Shown: one piece after another, positions 1 through 9,040 of the stretch
Layout of the letters: every line of letters starts with the position of its first letter
How positions within the stretch are numbered: the stretch's first letter is position 1
Origin: an uncultured Clostridia bacterium
GTDB taxonomy: Bacteria > Bacillota > Clostridia > TANB77 > CAG-508
Length of the DNA stretch: 42,099 nt
Assembly: GCA_948857205.1 (NCBI GenBank)
Contig: CAQPRV010000118.1
Coordinates: 1 to 42,099 of the forward strand
Reading direction: 5' to 3'
The notes under the pieces: generated by a model
What the model saw: only the letters and a program-made list of their open reading frames with translations
Databases searched by the model: none
What the model was told of the DNA's origin: nothing
Position numbers and translations under genes: made by a program

Positions 1-117
1 GTCTTCGGGTATAGTTGTGACTTTTGTTATAGAATTTGTTGACGTAACGAAAGGTAGCCGAGGAATTTATGAAAAATGGATAATAGTGTAGTTTTGCCTT
101 GAACATCCCTCATTTTA
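1..117 (+). ncRNA. Possible 3' end of a structured RNA (raiA-motif candidate)
   Basis: This stretch is clearly richer in G and C than the AT-rich DNA that follows and shows no reading frame. It lies just upstream of hpf (raiA). In Clostridia a large structured RNA called the raiA motif is known to sit next to this gene, so its 3' part is the best guess. I base this on position and composition only; I did not match it to a covariance model, and the window cuts off the 5' part. Confidence 0.3.
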
Positions 118-312
118 TATGATAATAATTTCTAAATATTTTCCAGTTGCATTCGAATTTTCATAAATATTTTAGATATTTTCTTCCTTTATATAAAATA
201 AATTCCCACTAAAAAATCAAGATTTGTAGAACTTAGGTAACTTCAATCAACAACTATTTACAGGAACTGTAGCTAACAAGTAACAAAAAGTCAAACTAAA
301 AGAAATAAGGGG

Positions 313-341
313 TTGCAAAAAAATAAATAAAAAGATATAAT
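313..341 (+). promoter_or_regulatory. Sigma-A type promoter of hpf
   Basis: TTGCAA (313-318) and TATAAT (336-341) are separated by 17 bases and lie 42 bases before the hpf start. The -10 box is perfect and the -35 box matches four of six consensus positions. Confidence 0.7.
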
Positions 342-383
342 AGGAACATATAAAAAAACAAAAAGAAGAAGGGAGCAAATGTT

Positions 384-911
384 ATGAAAATAAAAGTAAC
401 AGGAAAAGAACTAAAGATAACAGAAGCAATTAATGCGTATATTGAAAGAAAATTAGAAAGAATTGATAAATACTTTGACGAATGTGAAGTTGAAGTTACA
501 TTAAAAACAGAAAAAAATGAGCAAATTGCAGAAATCTATATTATAGCAAATGGAGAAAAATATAGAGCTGTAACAGAAAATAAAGACATGTATGCATCAA
601 TTGATAAAGATATAGACATATTAGAAGGACAAATCAGAAAAACAAAAACAAAAAAAGAAAAAATGATGAAAGACTCATCATTAAAAACAATGGAAGTAGA
701 AAGAGATGCAATTACAGAAATAAAAAATGAAATTGTAAAAACATCATATTATGAAATTAAACCAATAACACCAGAAGATGCAGTACTAAAATTACAAGAG
801 AGACCATCACATAATTTCATAACATTTATAAATGTTGATACAGGAAAAGTAAATGTTATACATAAATTAAAAGATGGAAAAAACTATGGAATAATAGAGC
901 CAGAGGCATAA
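384..911 (+). CDS. hpf: Ribosome hibernation promoting factor, long form
   Basis: The 175-residue protein has the two parts of long HPF. Residues 1 to about 95 form the S30Ae/YfiA domain (starts MKIKVTGKELKITEAI) that binds the 30S decoding site. A C-terminal domain from about 120 (YYEIKPITPEDAVLKLQ) dimerises two 30S subunits to make inactive 100S ribosomes in stationary phase. Length agrees with the family. GAAGGGAG just upstream supports the ATG. It is transcribed alone from the promoter at 313-341, and the hairpin at 940-960 separates it from the convergent spore-protein gene. Identification is secure. Confidence 0.96.
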   Translation: MKIKVTGKELKITEAINAYIERKLERIDKYFDECEVEVTLKTEKNEQIAEIYIIANGEKYRAVTENKDMYASIDKDIDILEGQIRKTKTKKEKMMKDSSLKTMEVERDAITEIKNEIVKTSYYEIKPITPEDAVLKLQERPSHNFITFINVDTGKVNVIHKLKDGKNYGIIEPEA

Positions 912-939
912 ACACTATTAAATAAAAAGTATAAAAAAA

Positions 940-960
940 GGCAGGAAATCAAATCCTGCC
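940..960 (-). terminator. Hairpin terminator between convergent hpf and SASP genes
   Basis: GGCAGGA and TCCTGCC form a 7-bp stem with a 7-base loop. On the - strand it is followed by seven U residues, so it mainly serves the SASP gene. On the + strand only three U residues follow, so it is a weaker terminator for hpf. Confidence 0.8.
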
Positions 961-1042
961 TTTACAAATATGTAATTCAAAGAATTAACGATATCAATAA
1001 AAACAAAATTTAACTTCCTGCAAAAACTATCTAATAGTCGAA

Positions 1043-1240
1043 TTATTTCATATTTCTTTCAGCTTGTTCTATCATTTTCTTAACCATTTGTCCACCGATT
1101 TTACCAGCATCTTTAGCTGAAATATCTCCATTATATCCGTCTTTTAAGTTAACTCCAACTTCACTAGCTACTTCATATTTGAATTTATCTAAAGCAGTCA
1201 TAGCTTCTGGAACTAATTTTTTGTTGCTTGAATTTGCCAT
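1043..1240 (-). CDS. Alpha/beta-type small acid-soluble spore protein
   Basis: The 65-residue protein contains the SASP signatures: a central segment around KFKYEVASEVGV, whose Glu-Val is the germination-protease cleavage region, and a C-terminal part with GKIGGQMVKKMIEQAE. These proteins coat DNA in the dormant spore, shield it from UV and are degraded on germination as an amino-acid source. A GGAGGTG ribosome binding site precedes the ATG. Upstream on the - strand CATTATA (1300-1306) fits the -10 consensus of forespore sigma-G, but I found no clear -35, so that is tentative. The gene shows that the host forms spores. Confidence 0.95.
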   Translation of the reverse strand: MANSSNKKLVPEAMTALDKFKYEVASEVGVNLKDGYNGDISAKDAGKIGGQMVKKMIEQAERNMK

Positions 1241-1409
1241 GTTTTTTCACCTCCTGTAATATTACATATAAGAAAAAACTTCTTTGCTTTTTCTAATACT
1301 ATAATGTGCAAAAACAAATAAAAATAAACAGGAAATTTTTTCAAAAAAAGTATTTTCATAATTTTATATTTTTGATATATTAAAAAAAGTAATTAGAAAG
1401 GAGAAAGAA

Positions 1410-3188
1410 ATGTCTATCATATATATTATAATACAAATCTTTACCTTGATAAATTTACTTCTAATAAAAAAGAATAACAAAAAAGAAAACATATTATTAT
1501 GGATACCATTTTTTATTATAGTCTTAATGTGCATACAAATATTTATTGTTTTTATATTGAGCACTATAAAATTAAAAGCTACATTAACAAATTTATCTAT
1601 AATATTTATTATTATTAATTTTATGATAGGATTATACATATATAAAACAAAAAAAATTCAAAAGTATTATATAAAGAAAAGTGATATAATTGTAAAAATC
1701 ATATTACTTACTATAGTATTAGTAATTGGATATTTGCAGTATGGTTTTCCTTTTAATATTAATTATTTTATAACAGATGCATCAAATCATTATAATGCAA
1801 CAATAAACTTTTATAATAGTTCAGAATTATTAAATTCAAATAATACAAATGATATTTTTAAGATATATGGATTTAGTACATATATGCCTGGACATTATGT
1901 GAATTTAGGAATTTTATTTAAAAGTTTATCTATATTTATCACAAATACAAAAGGATTTGTAAATTTGTTTATTATATTTGAATTATTTATATTATATCTA
2001 TCTGGAAGTCTAATGTATTCTTTATTATCAAAAGGAAAAAGTAGTAAAAAGGGAATAATATTTGCTTTTATATTTACTATTTCATATATATTAGGATATC
2101 AGCTAAATAGCGAAATAAGTGGATTTTCATACCTTTCATTAGGTATGTGTATCATAATTTCAATAATAATTATGTTAGAATATGTAAATAATAAAAAGAT
2201 TAGTAAACCAATAAATTTAATTTTATTGTTTTTACTGAATTTTTCATTATTTTTTACATACTATTTTTTTGTTCCAGTTGTATATAGTGCAATATTTATT
2301 AAACTATTATTAGAAAATCGTAAAAAAATATTCACTTATCAAAATATAATTTCTATATTATATATTTTAGTATTTCCATTTATCTGTGGTATATATTATT
2401 TTTATTTAAGCGAATGGATAAAAGGCGGAAAAATAGCTGGAATAAATGCAATTAATATGGAAGGAGATATATATGAAAGTGCAATTTTAAATTTTATAAT
2501 ATTTACTATTTTTATAATAGCTAAAATTTTAAATGATATAAAGAGAAAAAAGAAATATAACTTTATAAATTATCTATTAATAATGGAAATATTATTTATA
2601 TTAATTTTGTATATAGGAACAAAACTTAATTTAGTTTCAACATATTATTTTAATAAAGCTTATTATTTATTATGGATATTAACAATAATTATAAGCTATA
2701 AAGGATGTATGATTTTAATATCTAAAAGAAGTAGAGTAAAGAAAATTACATATTTGTATATGATTTTAATAATTTTATTTATAGGTATAACATTATTAAA
2801 AGAAAAATGTGATTTTTGTAACAATATATATAATAGAAATCTTAATACTTTATCAAATTCGGAAGTAGTAATCTCAAATGAATATTTTGAGATAATTGAT
2901 TATTATAAAAATAATTTAGTTGATGTAGCAGAAAAAATATATATAGTACCTGGAACAAATGCAGTAAAAAATAGCTGGCTATATCAATTATATAATAATC
3001 CATATAATATATTTGAATTACACTATACAATAACAGAAGACTTTAATATAGAAGACTGGATAAATAAAGATATAGAAAAAGAATATATAATATATGACAA
3101 AAAAGATTTTAATTATGAACCAAAAGAAAATAATAAATATGAAATATTATTAAATTGTTCATCAGGGGCAATATTGAAACGAAAATAG
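1410..3188 (+). CDS. Polytopic membrane protein, possibly a GT-C type glycosyltransferase
   Basis: The 592-residue protein is extremely rich in Ile, Leu and Phe and has about 12 membrane segments, followed by a roughly 100-residue hydrophilic C-terminus. An extracytoplasmic loop after the fourth segment holds D-A-S-N-H (Asp123 to His127) and a Tyr/Pro/Gly/His patch (STYMPGHYVN). An acidic residue in the first large outside loop is typical of lipid-sugar-using GT-C enzymes, but I cannot assign a family. GAAAGGAG precedes the ATG. The HAD gene follows after 16 bases, so the two probably form one transcript. Confidence 0.6.
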   Translation: MSIIYIIIQIFTLINLLLIKKNNKKENILLWIPFFIIVLMCIQIFIVFILSTIKLKATLTNLSIIFIIINFMIGLYIYKTKKIQKYYIKKSDIIVKIILLTIVLVIGYLQYGFPFNINYFITDASNHYNATINFYNSSELLNSNNTNDIFKIYGFSTYMPGHYVNLGILFKSLSIFITNTKGFVNLFIIFELFILYLSGSLMYSLLSKGKSSKKGIIFAFIFTISYILGYQLNSEISGFSYLSLGMCIIISIIIMLEYVNNKKISKPINLILLFLLNFSLFFTYYFFVPVVYSAIFIKLLLENRKKIFTYQNIISILYILVFPFICGIYYFYLSEWIKGGKIAGINAINMEGDIYESAILNFIIFTIFIIAKILNDIKRKKKYNFINYLLIMEILFILILYIGTKLNLVSTYYFNKAYYLLWILTIIISYKGCMILISKRSRVKKITYLYMILIILFIGITLLKEKCDFCNNIYNRNLNTLSNSEVVISNEYFEIIDYYKNNLVDVAEKIYIVPGTNAVKNSWLYQLYNNPYNIFELHYTITEDFNIEDWINKDIEKEYIIYDKKDFNYEPKENNKYEILLNCSSGAILKRK

Positions 3189-3204
3189 AAAAGGAGAAAG
3201 AAAA

Positions 3205-4086
3205 GTGTATAAATTAGTAGCAATAGATTTAGATGGTACAATGTTAAATAGTTATGGAGTAGTAACAGAAAATACAAAAAAAGTAATAAAAAAAACAATA
3301 GAAAAAGGAGTAGAAGTAATAATTGCATCTGGAAGACCAATAGACTCAATAAAAGCAATTGCTAATGAAATAGGAAGTGACAAATATTTTATAGCAGGAA
3401 ATGGAGCTATAATTTATGATATAAAAAAAGAAGAAATAATATATGATAAATTTATGCCAAAACAAAAGGTTTTAGAAATAATAGAATTATGTGAGAAAAA
3501 TAGTATATCATACAATGTATACACAAATAAAACAATATTAGCACCACTACTAAAATATAATGTTTTATACTATCATAAAGAAAATTTGAAAAAAGAAGAA
3601 GACAAAAAAACAAATATCAATATTGTTAAAGATATGTATACATATATAAAAGAAAGTAAAGAAGAAAAATTTATAAAAATTTCAATATGTGATAATAGTA
3701 AAACAGTATTTAATTCTATAATAAAAAAAGTAAAAATGATAGATAATATAGAAGTTTTAGATGTTTCACATATATCTAGAAAAATTATAAAACAAGGAAC
3801 AGAAGAAATACCAATAGAATATTACTACACAGAAATATCAGAAAAAAATGTAGACAAGTGGTTTGCAATTGAACATTTAATAAAAAAACTAAATATAAAT
3901 AAAGATGAAGTAATTGCAATTGGGGATAATATTAATGATAAAAAAATGATAGAAAATGCAGGATTAGGAATAGTAATGGAAAAAAGTACACCAGTAGTTA
4001 CAAAAGTTGCAAAATATATAACAAAAACTAATAATGAAGAAGGGGTTGCAGAAGCATTACAAAAGTTTTGTTGTGGTAATGAATAA
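3205..4086 (+). CDS. Cof-type HAD-IIB phosphatase
   Basis: The 293-residue protein begins with HAD motif I as D8-L-D-G-T12, has motif II in IIASGRP near 45, and ends with motif IV GDNINDKKMIENAG. A large cap domain lies between motifs II and IV, as in Cof/YbjI/YwpJ proteins. Such enzymes are magnesium-dependent phosphatases of sugar phosphates, flavin phosphates and similar metabolites; the substrate cannot be told from sequence. The start is GTG at 3205, supported by AAGGAG at 3191. It probably shares a transcript with the upstream membrane protein. Confidence 0.9.
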   Translation: MYKLVAIDLDGTMLNSYGVVTENTKKVIKKTIEKGVEVIIASGRPIDSIKAIANEIGSDKYFIAGNGAIIYDIKKEEIIYDKFMPKQKVLEIIELCEKNSISYNVYTNKTILAPLLKYNVLYYHKENLKKEEDKKTNINIVKDMYTYIKESKEEKFIKISICDNSKTVFNSIIKKVKMIDNIEVLDVSHISRKIIKQGTEEIPIEYYYTEISEKNVDKWFAIEHLIKKLNINKDEVIAIGDNINDKKMIENAGLGIVMEKSTPVVTKVAKYITKTNNEEGVAEALQKFCCGNE

Positions 4087-4153
4087 ATATTCGTTTTATT
4101 TATTACAGAAATATTACAAAGATATTAAGTTAAAATTACAAAGTGAACTTATA

Positions 4154-4182
4154 TTGCTTTTCAATGCTAAATGAGTTAAAAT
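4154..4182 (+). promoter_or_regulatory. Candidate promoter of the Tad-like locus
   Basis: TTGCTT (4154-4159) and TAAAAT (4177-4182) with a 17-base spacer lie 62 bases before the first gene of the locus. Both boxes match four or five of six consensus positions. I see no sigma-E or sigma-G like box here. Confidence 0.45.
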
Positions 4183-4243
4183 GTAATAGATGGATATTTT
4201 GTAGAAAAATATATAAAAATAAATATTAAGGGAGGAATTTGTC

Positions 4244-5518
4244 ATGGCAACAAATCCAATGCAAAGAAAAGCAAGAAATTCATTTTTATTAGGAATGCTA
4301 GTAATGCTATTAGTTTCAGGTATTATAATAGCAATTTTATTTATGCAATTAATGGAAAAAAATAAAAAGGAAAGAGAACAAGCAAATGAGAGTGTAAAGG
4401 CATTTGTATTAAATCAAGATGTAAGTTCAGGTCAGATTATTACTAAAGATATGTTGGTTTTACAAACTGTTAACAAAACACTTGTTCCAAGTAATGCTAC
4501 AAGTGATATAAGTGTTATTGAAAATTATTCACTTCAAGACAAAGAAGGAAATGAAATTGGAACTTTATATGACAAAAATGGAGATGCATTTTTATATACT
4601 ATAAGAGGTGAAAGACAATATTTAATAGAAAAAGAACAACAAACAAATAATTATTATTTACAAAAAGTTAGCATAAATAATTCAGCAAATTATATATATA
4701 TAAAGAAAAATAATGATGGAAATATTGTTCAATATATAGATATAAATGGTGAACATGAATTTAAACAAGATGATGAAGGAAATTATATGATTGATAATAG
4801 AAGACAATCATCAATAAATGTAGAAAAAGACTACATGGAATTAAATAATGTACCTTTAATAGCAAAAGTTGCAATGAAAAAGAACACATTAATTACTACT
4901 GAATTAATTAGCAAAGGTGATGACACAGTTCAAAATGATAAAAGAAAACAAGAGTACAATATGATTGTATTACCAATGGATTTAATGACAGGAGACTATG
5001 TAGATATAAGATTTATGCTACCATCTGGACAAGATTTTATAGTTGTATCTAAAAAAGAGGTAGAAATACCAAATGTTTCTGGAATAGATTCATCAGACAC
5101 AATGTGGATTAACTTATCAGAAGACGAAATTTTACATATGAGTTGTGCAATTATAGAAGCTTATCAAATAAAAGGTTCTAAATTATATGCAACAAAATAT
5201 ACAGAAGCAGGAATGCAAGATGCAGCAATACCAACATATCCAGTAAATGGAAGAACATCAGAATTACTAGATAGTGATCCAAACATCTTAGATAGAGCAA
5301 AGCAAGAAATACATGACAGATATAACAAACAATATACACATGGTGATGAAACAGTTAATTCATATACATTAAGAAATAACTCTATTAATGGAATAATTAA
5401 TAGACAAGGTGAAGAATCAGAAGCAAATATTGAAGCAGGAATGACAGAAAGTGCAACAAATTCTAAAAACTCAAGAAAAGAATATTTAGAGTCATTATCA
5501 GGAAAGACAGTACAATAA
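4244..5518 (+). CDS. CpaB/RcpC-like SAF-domain pilus assembly protein
   Basis: The 424-residue protein has one N-terminal membrane segment (about 15-36). A SAF-like region follows (about 53-85, V-L-N-Q-D-V-S-S-G-Q-I-I then KDM), with a second part resuming near 205 (VAMKKNTLITTELI) after an insertion of about 100 residues. CpaB/RcpC proteins have this build and assist Flp pilus assembly at the cell surface. The acidic, Asn/Glu-rich C-terminal 80 residues look disordered. GGGAGGAATTT precedes the ATG. It opens a run of same-strand genes with very short gaps that includes a CpaF-like ATPase and TadB-TadC, which supports the call. Confidence 0.75.
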   Translation: MATNPMQRKARNSFLLGMLVMLLVSGIIIAILFMQLMEKNKKEREQANESVKAFVLNQDVSSGQIITKDMLVLQTVNKTLVPSNATSDISVIENYSLQDKEGNEIGTLYDKNGDAFLYTIRGERQYLIEKEQQTNNYYLQKVSINNSANYIYIKKNNDGNIVQYIDINGEHEFKQDDEGNYMIDNRRQSSINVEKDYMELNNVPLIAKVAMKKNTLITTELISKGDDTVQNDKRKQEYNMIVLPMDLMTGDYVDIRFMLPSGQDFIVVSKKEVEIPNVSGIDSSDTMWINLSEDEILHMSCAIIEAYQIKGSKLYATKYTEAGMQDAAIPTYPVNGRTSELLDSDPNILDRAKQEIHDRYNKQYTHGDETVNSYTLRNNSINGIINRQGEESEANIEAGMTESATNSKNSRKEYLESLSGKTVQ

Positions 5519-5539
5519 TAAATATAAAGGAGAAAAAAT

Positions 5540-6226
5540 ATGAAAAAGATAGGATTTATAGGGGCTTATGATAAAATGGATATGATTATATATATTGCTA
5601 AAATATTAACAACCTTTGGAAAGAAAAGTCTAATTATTGATGCAACATATTTGGGAAAATCAAGATATATAGTACCTGCTATAAATCCTTCTCCAAAATA
5701 TATAACAGAATTTGAACAAATAGATGTAGCAGTAGGAATTTATAGTATGGCAGAACTACAACAGTATTTAATAAATACAGGTGTAAAAAAGTTTGAATAT
5801 GACTATATGTTTATAGATACAGATAATAGCAAATGTGTAAATAATTTTGATTTAAGTAGTTCAGACAAAAACTATTTTGTTACATCTTTAGGATTATATT
5901 CATTAAAAAAAGGTTTAGAAGCATTAATTGGAATACAAAATACAATTAATTTAACAAAAGTGTACTTTACACAACAAACAATTAAAGAAGAAGATGATTA
6001 TTTGAATTTTCTTTCTTCAGGTTATAATATAACATGGAATGAACATAGAATTTACTTCCCAATAGAAAATGGAGATTTAAATGTAATATATGAAAATCAG
6101 AGAATAGAAAAAATAAAATTAAAAAAACTAAGTGTACAATTTAAAGATGGACTAGAATATATAGTAGAAGAATTATTAGGGGATGTTAATGGAACTCAGA
6201 TAAGGAGAGCAATAAAAAATATTTAA
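5540..6226 (+). CDS. CpaE/MinD-like protein with degenerate Walker A
   Basis: The 228-residue protein starts like a MinD/ParA fold (KKIGFIGAYDKMDMIIYIAK), and YMFIDTD near 92 resembles the switch II strand. The Walker A loop is missing: G-A-Y-D-K-M-D-M replaces KGGxGKT, with no GK[ST]. It therefore probably does not hydrolyse ATP and may pair with the next protein as a silent partner. AAGGAG stands eight bases before the ATG, and only 14 bases separate it from the next gene. The assignment rests on fold pattern and context, as CpaE-type ATPases accompany CpaF in Tad loci. Confidence 0.6.
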   Translation: MKKIGFIGAYDKMDMIIYIAKILTTFGKKSLIIDATYLGKSRYIVPAINPSPKYITEFEQIDVAVGIYSMAELQQYLINTGVKKFEYDYMFIDTDNSKCVNNFDLSSSDKNYFVTSLGLYSLKKGLEALIGIQNTINLTKVYFTQQTIKEEDDYLNFLSSGYNITWNEHRIYFPIENGDLNVIYENQRIEKIKLKKLSVQFKDGLEYIVEELLGDVNGTQIRRAIKNI

Positions 6227-6240
6227 AAAGGAGTACAGAT

Positions 6241-7083
6241 ATGTCAATTGTAACATTTTGGAGCGATGGAAAAGAGCAGACAGGAAAGACCATATCTATT
6301 ATAGCTATTGCAACATACATGGCAATACAACATAATTACAAAATTTTACTAGTATCAACATCCTTTAATGACAAAACAATGGAAAATTGTTTTTGGAAAG
6401 AAAAGAAACAAAAGAAAAATTTTGGATTATTTAGTTCTAATGTCAATACAAACATTGCAATGGCAAATGGTATGGACGGACTTTCAAAGTTAATTAAAAG
6501 TAATAAAATAGCACCAGAAAATATTACAAACTATACAAAAATAGTTTTTAAAGATACATTAGAAGTATTAACAGGATATTCAGGTGATAAAGAACGATAT
6601 GATGATATTAAATTTGATTATCCAAGTGTTATTAATATGGCAAATCAATATTATGATTTAGTATTAGTAGATTTGGACAACAAAATGGGTGAAGAAATAG
6701 TAAAAGAAATTTTAGACATTTCAAATTTAGTTGTTGTAAATTTAACACAAAGATTATCAAGTATTAATAGATTTATTGAAATGAGAGAAGAAATACAATC
6801 ATTAAAAGCTAAAAAAACATTATTATTATTTAACAAATATGATAGATATTCAAAATATTCAGTAAAAAATATATCAAGATATATGGGAGAAAAGAACAAA
6901 GTATCAACAATTCCATATAATACATTATTTTTTGAAGCATGTGAAGAAGCAAAAGTACCAGACTTATTTTTAAGAATAAAAAATACACAAGAAGATGATA
7001 GAAATGGATTCTTTTTGGCAGAAATACGAAGAACAGTAGAAAATATAATATATAGATTACAAGATTTGCAGATGAGAATGTAA
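6241..7083 (+). CDS. CpaE/MinD-like ATPase
   Basis: The 280-residue protein has a deviant Walker A, K11-E-Q-T-G15-K16-T17. It keeps the signature lysine and GKT of MinD/ParA proteins but has Glu-Gln where Gly-Gly is usual. VLVDLDN near 142 matches switch II, and LLFNKYD near 198 fits the base-binding strand. CpaE/TadZ proteins of this family place the pilus machinery in the cell. AAAAGGAG precedes the ATG, and the CpaF-like gene follows after 14 bases. Together with the preceding degenerate relative it forms a catalytic/non-catalytic pair. Confidence 0.7.
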   Translation: MSIVTFWSDGKEQTGKTISIIAIATYMAIQHNYKILLVSTSFNDKTMENCFWKEKKQKKNFGLFSSNVNTNIAMANGMDGLSKLIKSNKIAPENITNYTKIVFKDTLEVLTGYSGDKERYDDIKFDYPSVINMANQYYDLVLVDLDNKMGEEIVKEILDISNLVVVNLTQRLSSINRFIEMREEIQSLKAKKTLLLFNKYDRYSKYSVKNISRYMGEKNKVSTIPYNTLFFEACEEAKVPDLFLRIKNTQEDDRNGFFLAEIRRTVENIIYRLQDLQMRM

Positions 7084-7097
7084 GGAGGGAAAACCGA

Positions 7098-9002
7098 ATG
7101 TTAAAGGCAATAATAAATTGGGGTTTTATTTTAATTTTAATAATAGGTGTAGCATATTGGATTTATTACATTATAAAAAAGAAAAAAACAGCAGAAGTAG
7201 AAGAACAAATAACTGTTGACGAAAAAACATATACATTAGAAAAAATGACACAATATGTTAAAGACAGATTAAATGAAATAACAAAAGTCAATTTATATGA
7301 TATTGGATTATCAGAAGAAGAATTAAAAAGAAGAAAACAAAAGAAATATGAGCTAAAAAAAGCATTAAAAGGGTGTACATATGGTGATGTAAATGATAAA
7401 AAATATGTTAAAGAATTAATATATGACTTATTAGAAAAAGAATATGGAGTTACAGAAACAAATATATCTAAAGCAATTTCTTTTGATGTCCCATCTTTAC
7501 TAACATCTCAAGACAAATTTGATATTTTATTATATGCCTATAAAGTTGAATTTGGATATGAAGCATTAACAGAACTTATAAAAAAATACAATTTAGCAGA
7601 ATTAAAATATATAGAAGGAGAAACAAAACCTTCATATGTTATAACAAGCAACGAAATAGACGAGATTTTTGAAAAAGAAAATATAGTTTTATCTTTTGAT
7701 GACAAATTAAAAATAGTAGTACAAAGGATTTATCAATATTATAAAGGATATAGCTCAATTGATGAAGTAAGAGATATGAATATAGATGGAGTTTCTGGTG
7801 GTGTATCAGGATTACCAGAAAGCTTTTTAAGTCAAGTTGCACAAACAGATGGAGACTATTTAGAACAAGTAGTAGAACATAAAGTTCCAAGAGCATGTGA
7901 CAGTATATGGATATTTTTCCAAGGAAAATCTATTAGACTAGCATTTTTAACATTTGGAACAGAAGCAGAACTAAAAAGAGTATGTCAAAATATATATAAA
8001 TATAACAATCCAGGACAATTGTCAGATACAAATGGATATAAAATAAATGAAATGAAAGATGGTTCTCGTGTAGTTGTTGTAAGACCAAGTTTTTCTGAAA
8101 CATGGGCATTTTTTGTTAGAAAATTTGACGTTAAACGTTCAACACTTGAACAATGGTTTAAAGGAGAAGTAGGAAGTGACGAATCAATAGAATTACTAAA
8201 ATTTTTAGTAAAAGGTGCAAGAATTATATCTATTACAGGAGAGCAAGGTTGTGGTAAAACAACAATGTTAATGGGAATGATAGAAAACATATATGAAACA
8301 ATGAATATACGTGTTCAAGAAACTGCATTTGAGCTTCACTTAAGAAGAATATATCCAACAAGAAACATATTAACATTTCGTGAAACAGAAACAATATCTG
8401 GACAAGAAGGTTTAGACGTTCAAAAGAAAACAGATGGATCTGTAAACATCATAGGAGAGGTTGCAACAGACCCTGTAGCATCTTGGATGATACAAGCAGC
8501 ACAGGTAGCATCAAAGTTTACATTATTTACACACCATGCAAAAACATTTCCAAACTTAGTAACTGCACTTCGTAACTCAATGTTAAGAACAGGAGTATTT
8601 AAAAATGAAAAAACTGCAGAAGAGCAAGTTATACAAGTATTAAACTTTGATATTCACTTAACAAAAGACTTTAGAGGAAAAAGATATGTAGAAAGAATAA
8701 CAGAATGTATACCTGTTGAAGAAAAAAATGAATATACATTTGATCATAGAATGGAAAAAACATTAGAAGGAAAATTTGATAAATTTTTTGATAATGCAAC
8801 ACATTATTTTACAAAAATTACAGATAGACAATTATATAGATATAGAAACATATTAGAATATGTAGATGGAGAATACATAGTTACAAATCCAATTTCAGAA
8901 ACTAATATAAAAGAAATGAGACTTAATATGGATGAAACTGATTTAGAAGCATTTGATAGATTTATAGAAAAACATTGGGGAAGCATAAGAGAAACAGTAT
9001 AA
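7098..9002 (+). CDS. CpaF/TadA-like secretion ATPase with N-terminal membrane anchor
   Basis: The 634-residue protein holds a type II/IV secretion ATPase domain. Walker A is G381-E-Q-G-C-G-K-T-T389, Walker B lies around V-N-I-I-G-E-V (449-455), and the His box is T-H-H-A-K-T (about 476-481), as in CpaF/TadA. The N-terminal 350 residues include the usual helical region. Unlike typical CpaF, residues 5 to 27 form a clear membrane segment followed by KKKK, so this motor should be membrane-anchored. GGAGGG precedes the ATG. It should power assembly or export by the TadB-TadC platform encoded next. Confidence 0.85.
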   Translation: MLKAIINWGFILILIIGVAYWIYYIIKKKKTAEVEEQITVDEKTYTLEKMTQYVKDRLNEITKVNLYDIGLSEEELKRRKQKKYELKKALKGCTYGDVNDKKYVKELIYDLLEKEYGVTETNISKAISFDVPSLLTSQDKFDILLYAYKVEFGYEALTELIKKYNLAELKYIEGETKPSYVITSNEIDEIFEKENIVLSFDDKLKIVVQRIYQYYKGYSSIDEVRDMNIDGVSGGVSGLPESFLSQVAQTDGDYLEQVVEHKVPRACDSIWIFFQGKSIRLAFLTFGTEAELKRVCQNIYKYNNPGQLSDTNGYKINEMKDGSRVVVVRPSFSETWAFFVRKFDVKRSTLEQWFKGEVGSDESIELLKFLVKGARIISITGEQGCGKTTMLMGMIENIYETMNIRVQETAFELHLRRIYPTRNILTFRETETISGQEGLDVQKKTDGSVNIIGEVATDPVASWMIQAAQVASKFTLFTHHAKTFPNLVTALRNSMLRTGVFKNEKTAEEQVIQVLNFDIHLTKDFRGKRYVERITECIPVEEKNEYTFDHRMEKTLEGKFDKFFDNATHYFTKITDRQLYRYRNILEYVDGEYIVTNPISETNIKEMRLNMDETDLEAFDRFIEKHWGSIRETV

Positions 9003-9040
9003 TAATTAAGAATTTATAAAAAAAGGAGGTGCTATAATAG

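Noticed and set aside
1364..1639. Frame on the - strand opposite the 1410 membrane protein
   Set aside because: It is only the antisense of an AT-rich membrane gene, without ribosome binding site or recognisable product; the same holds for the other antisense frames in the window.
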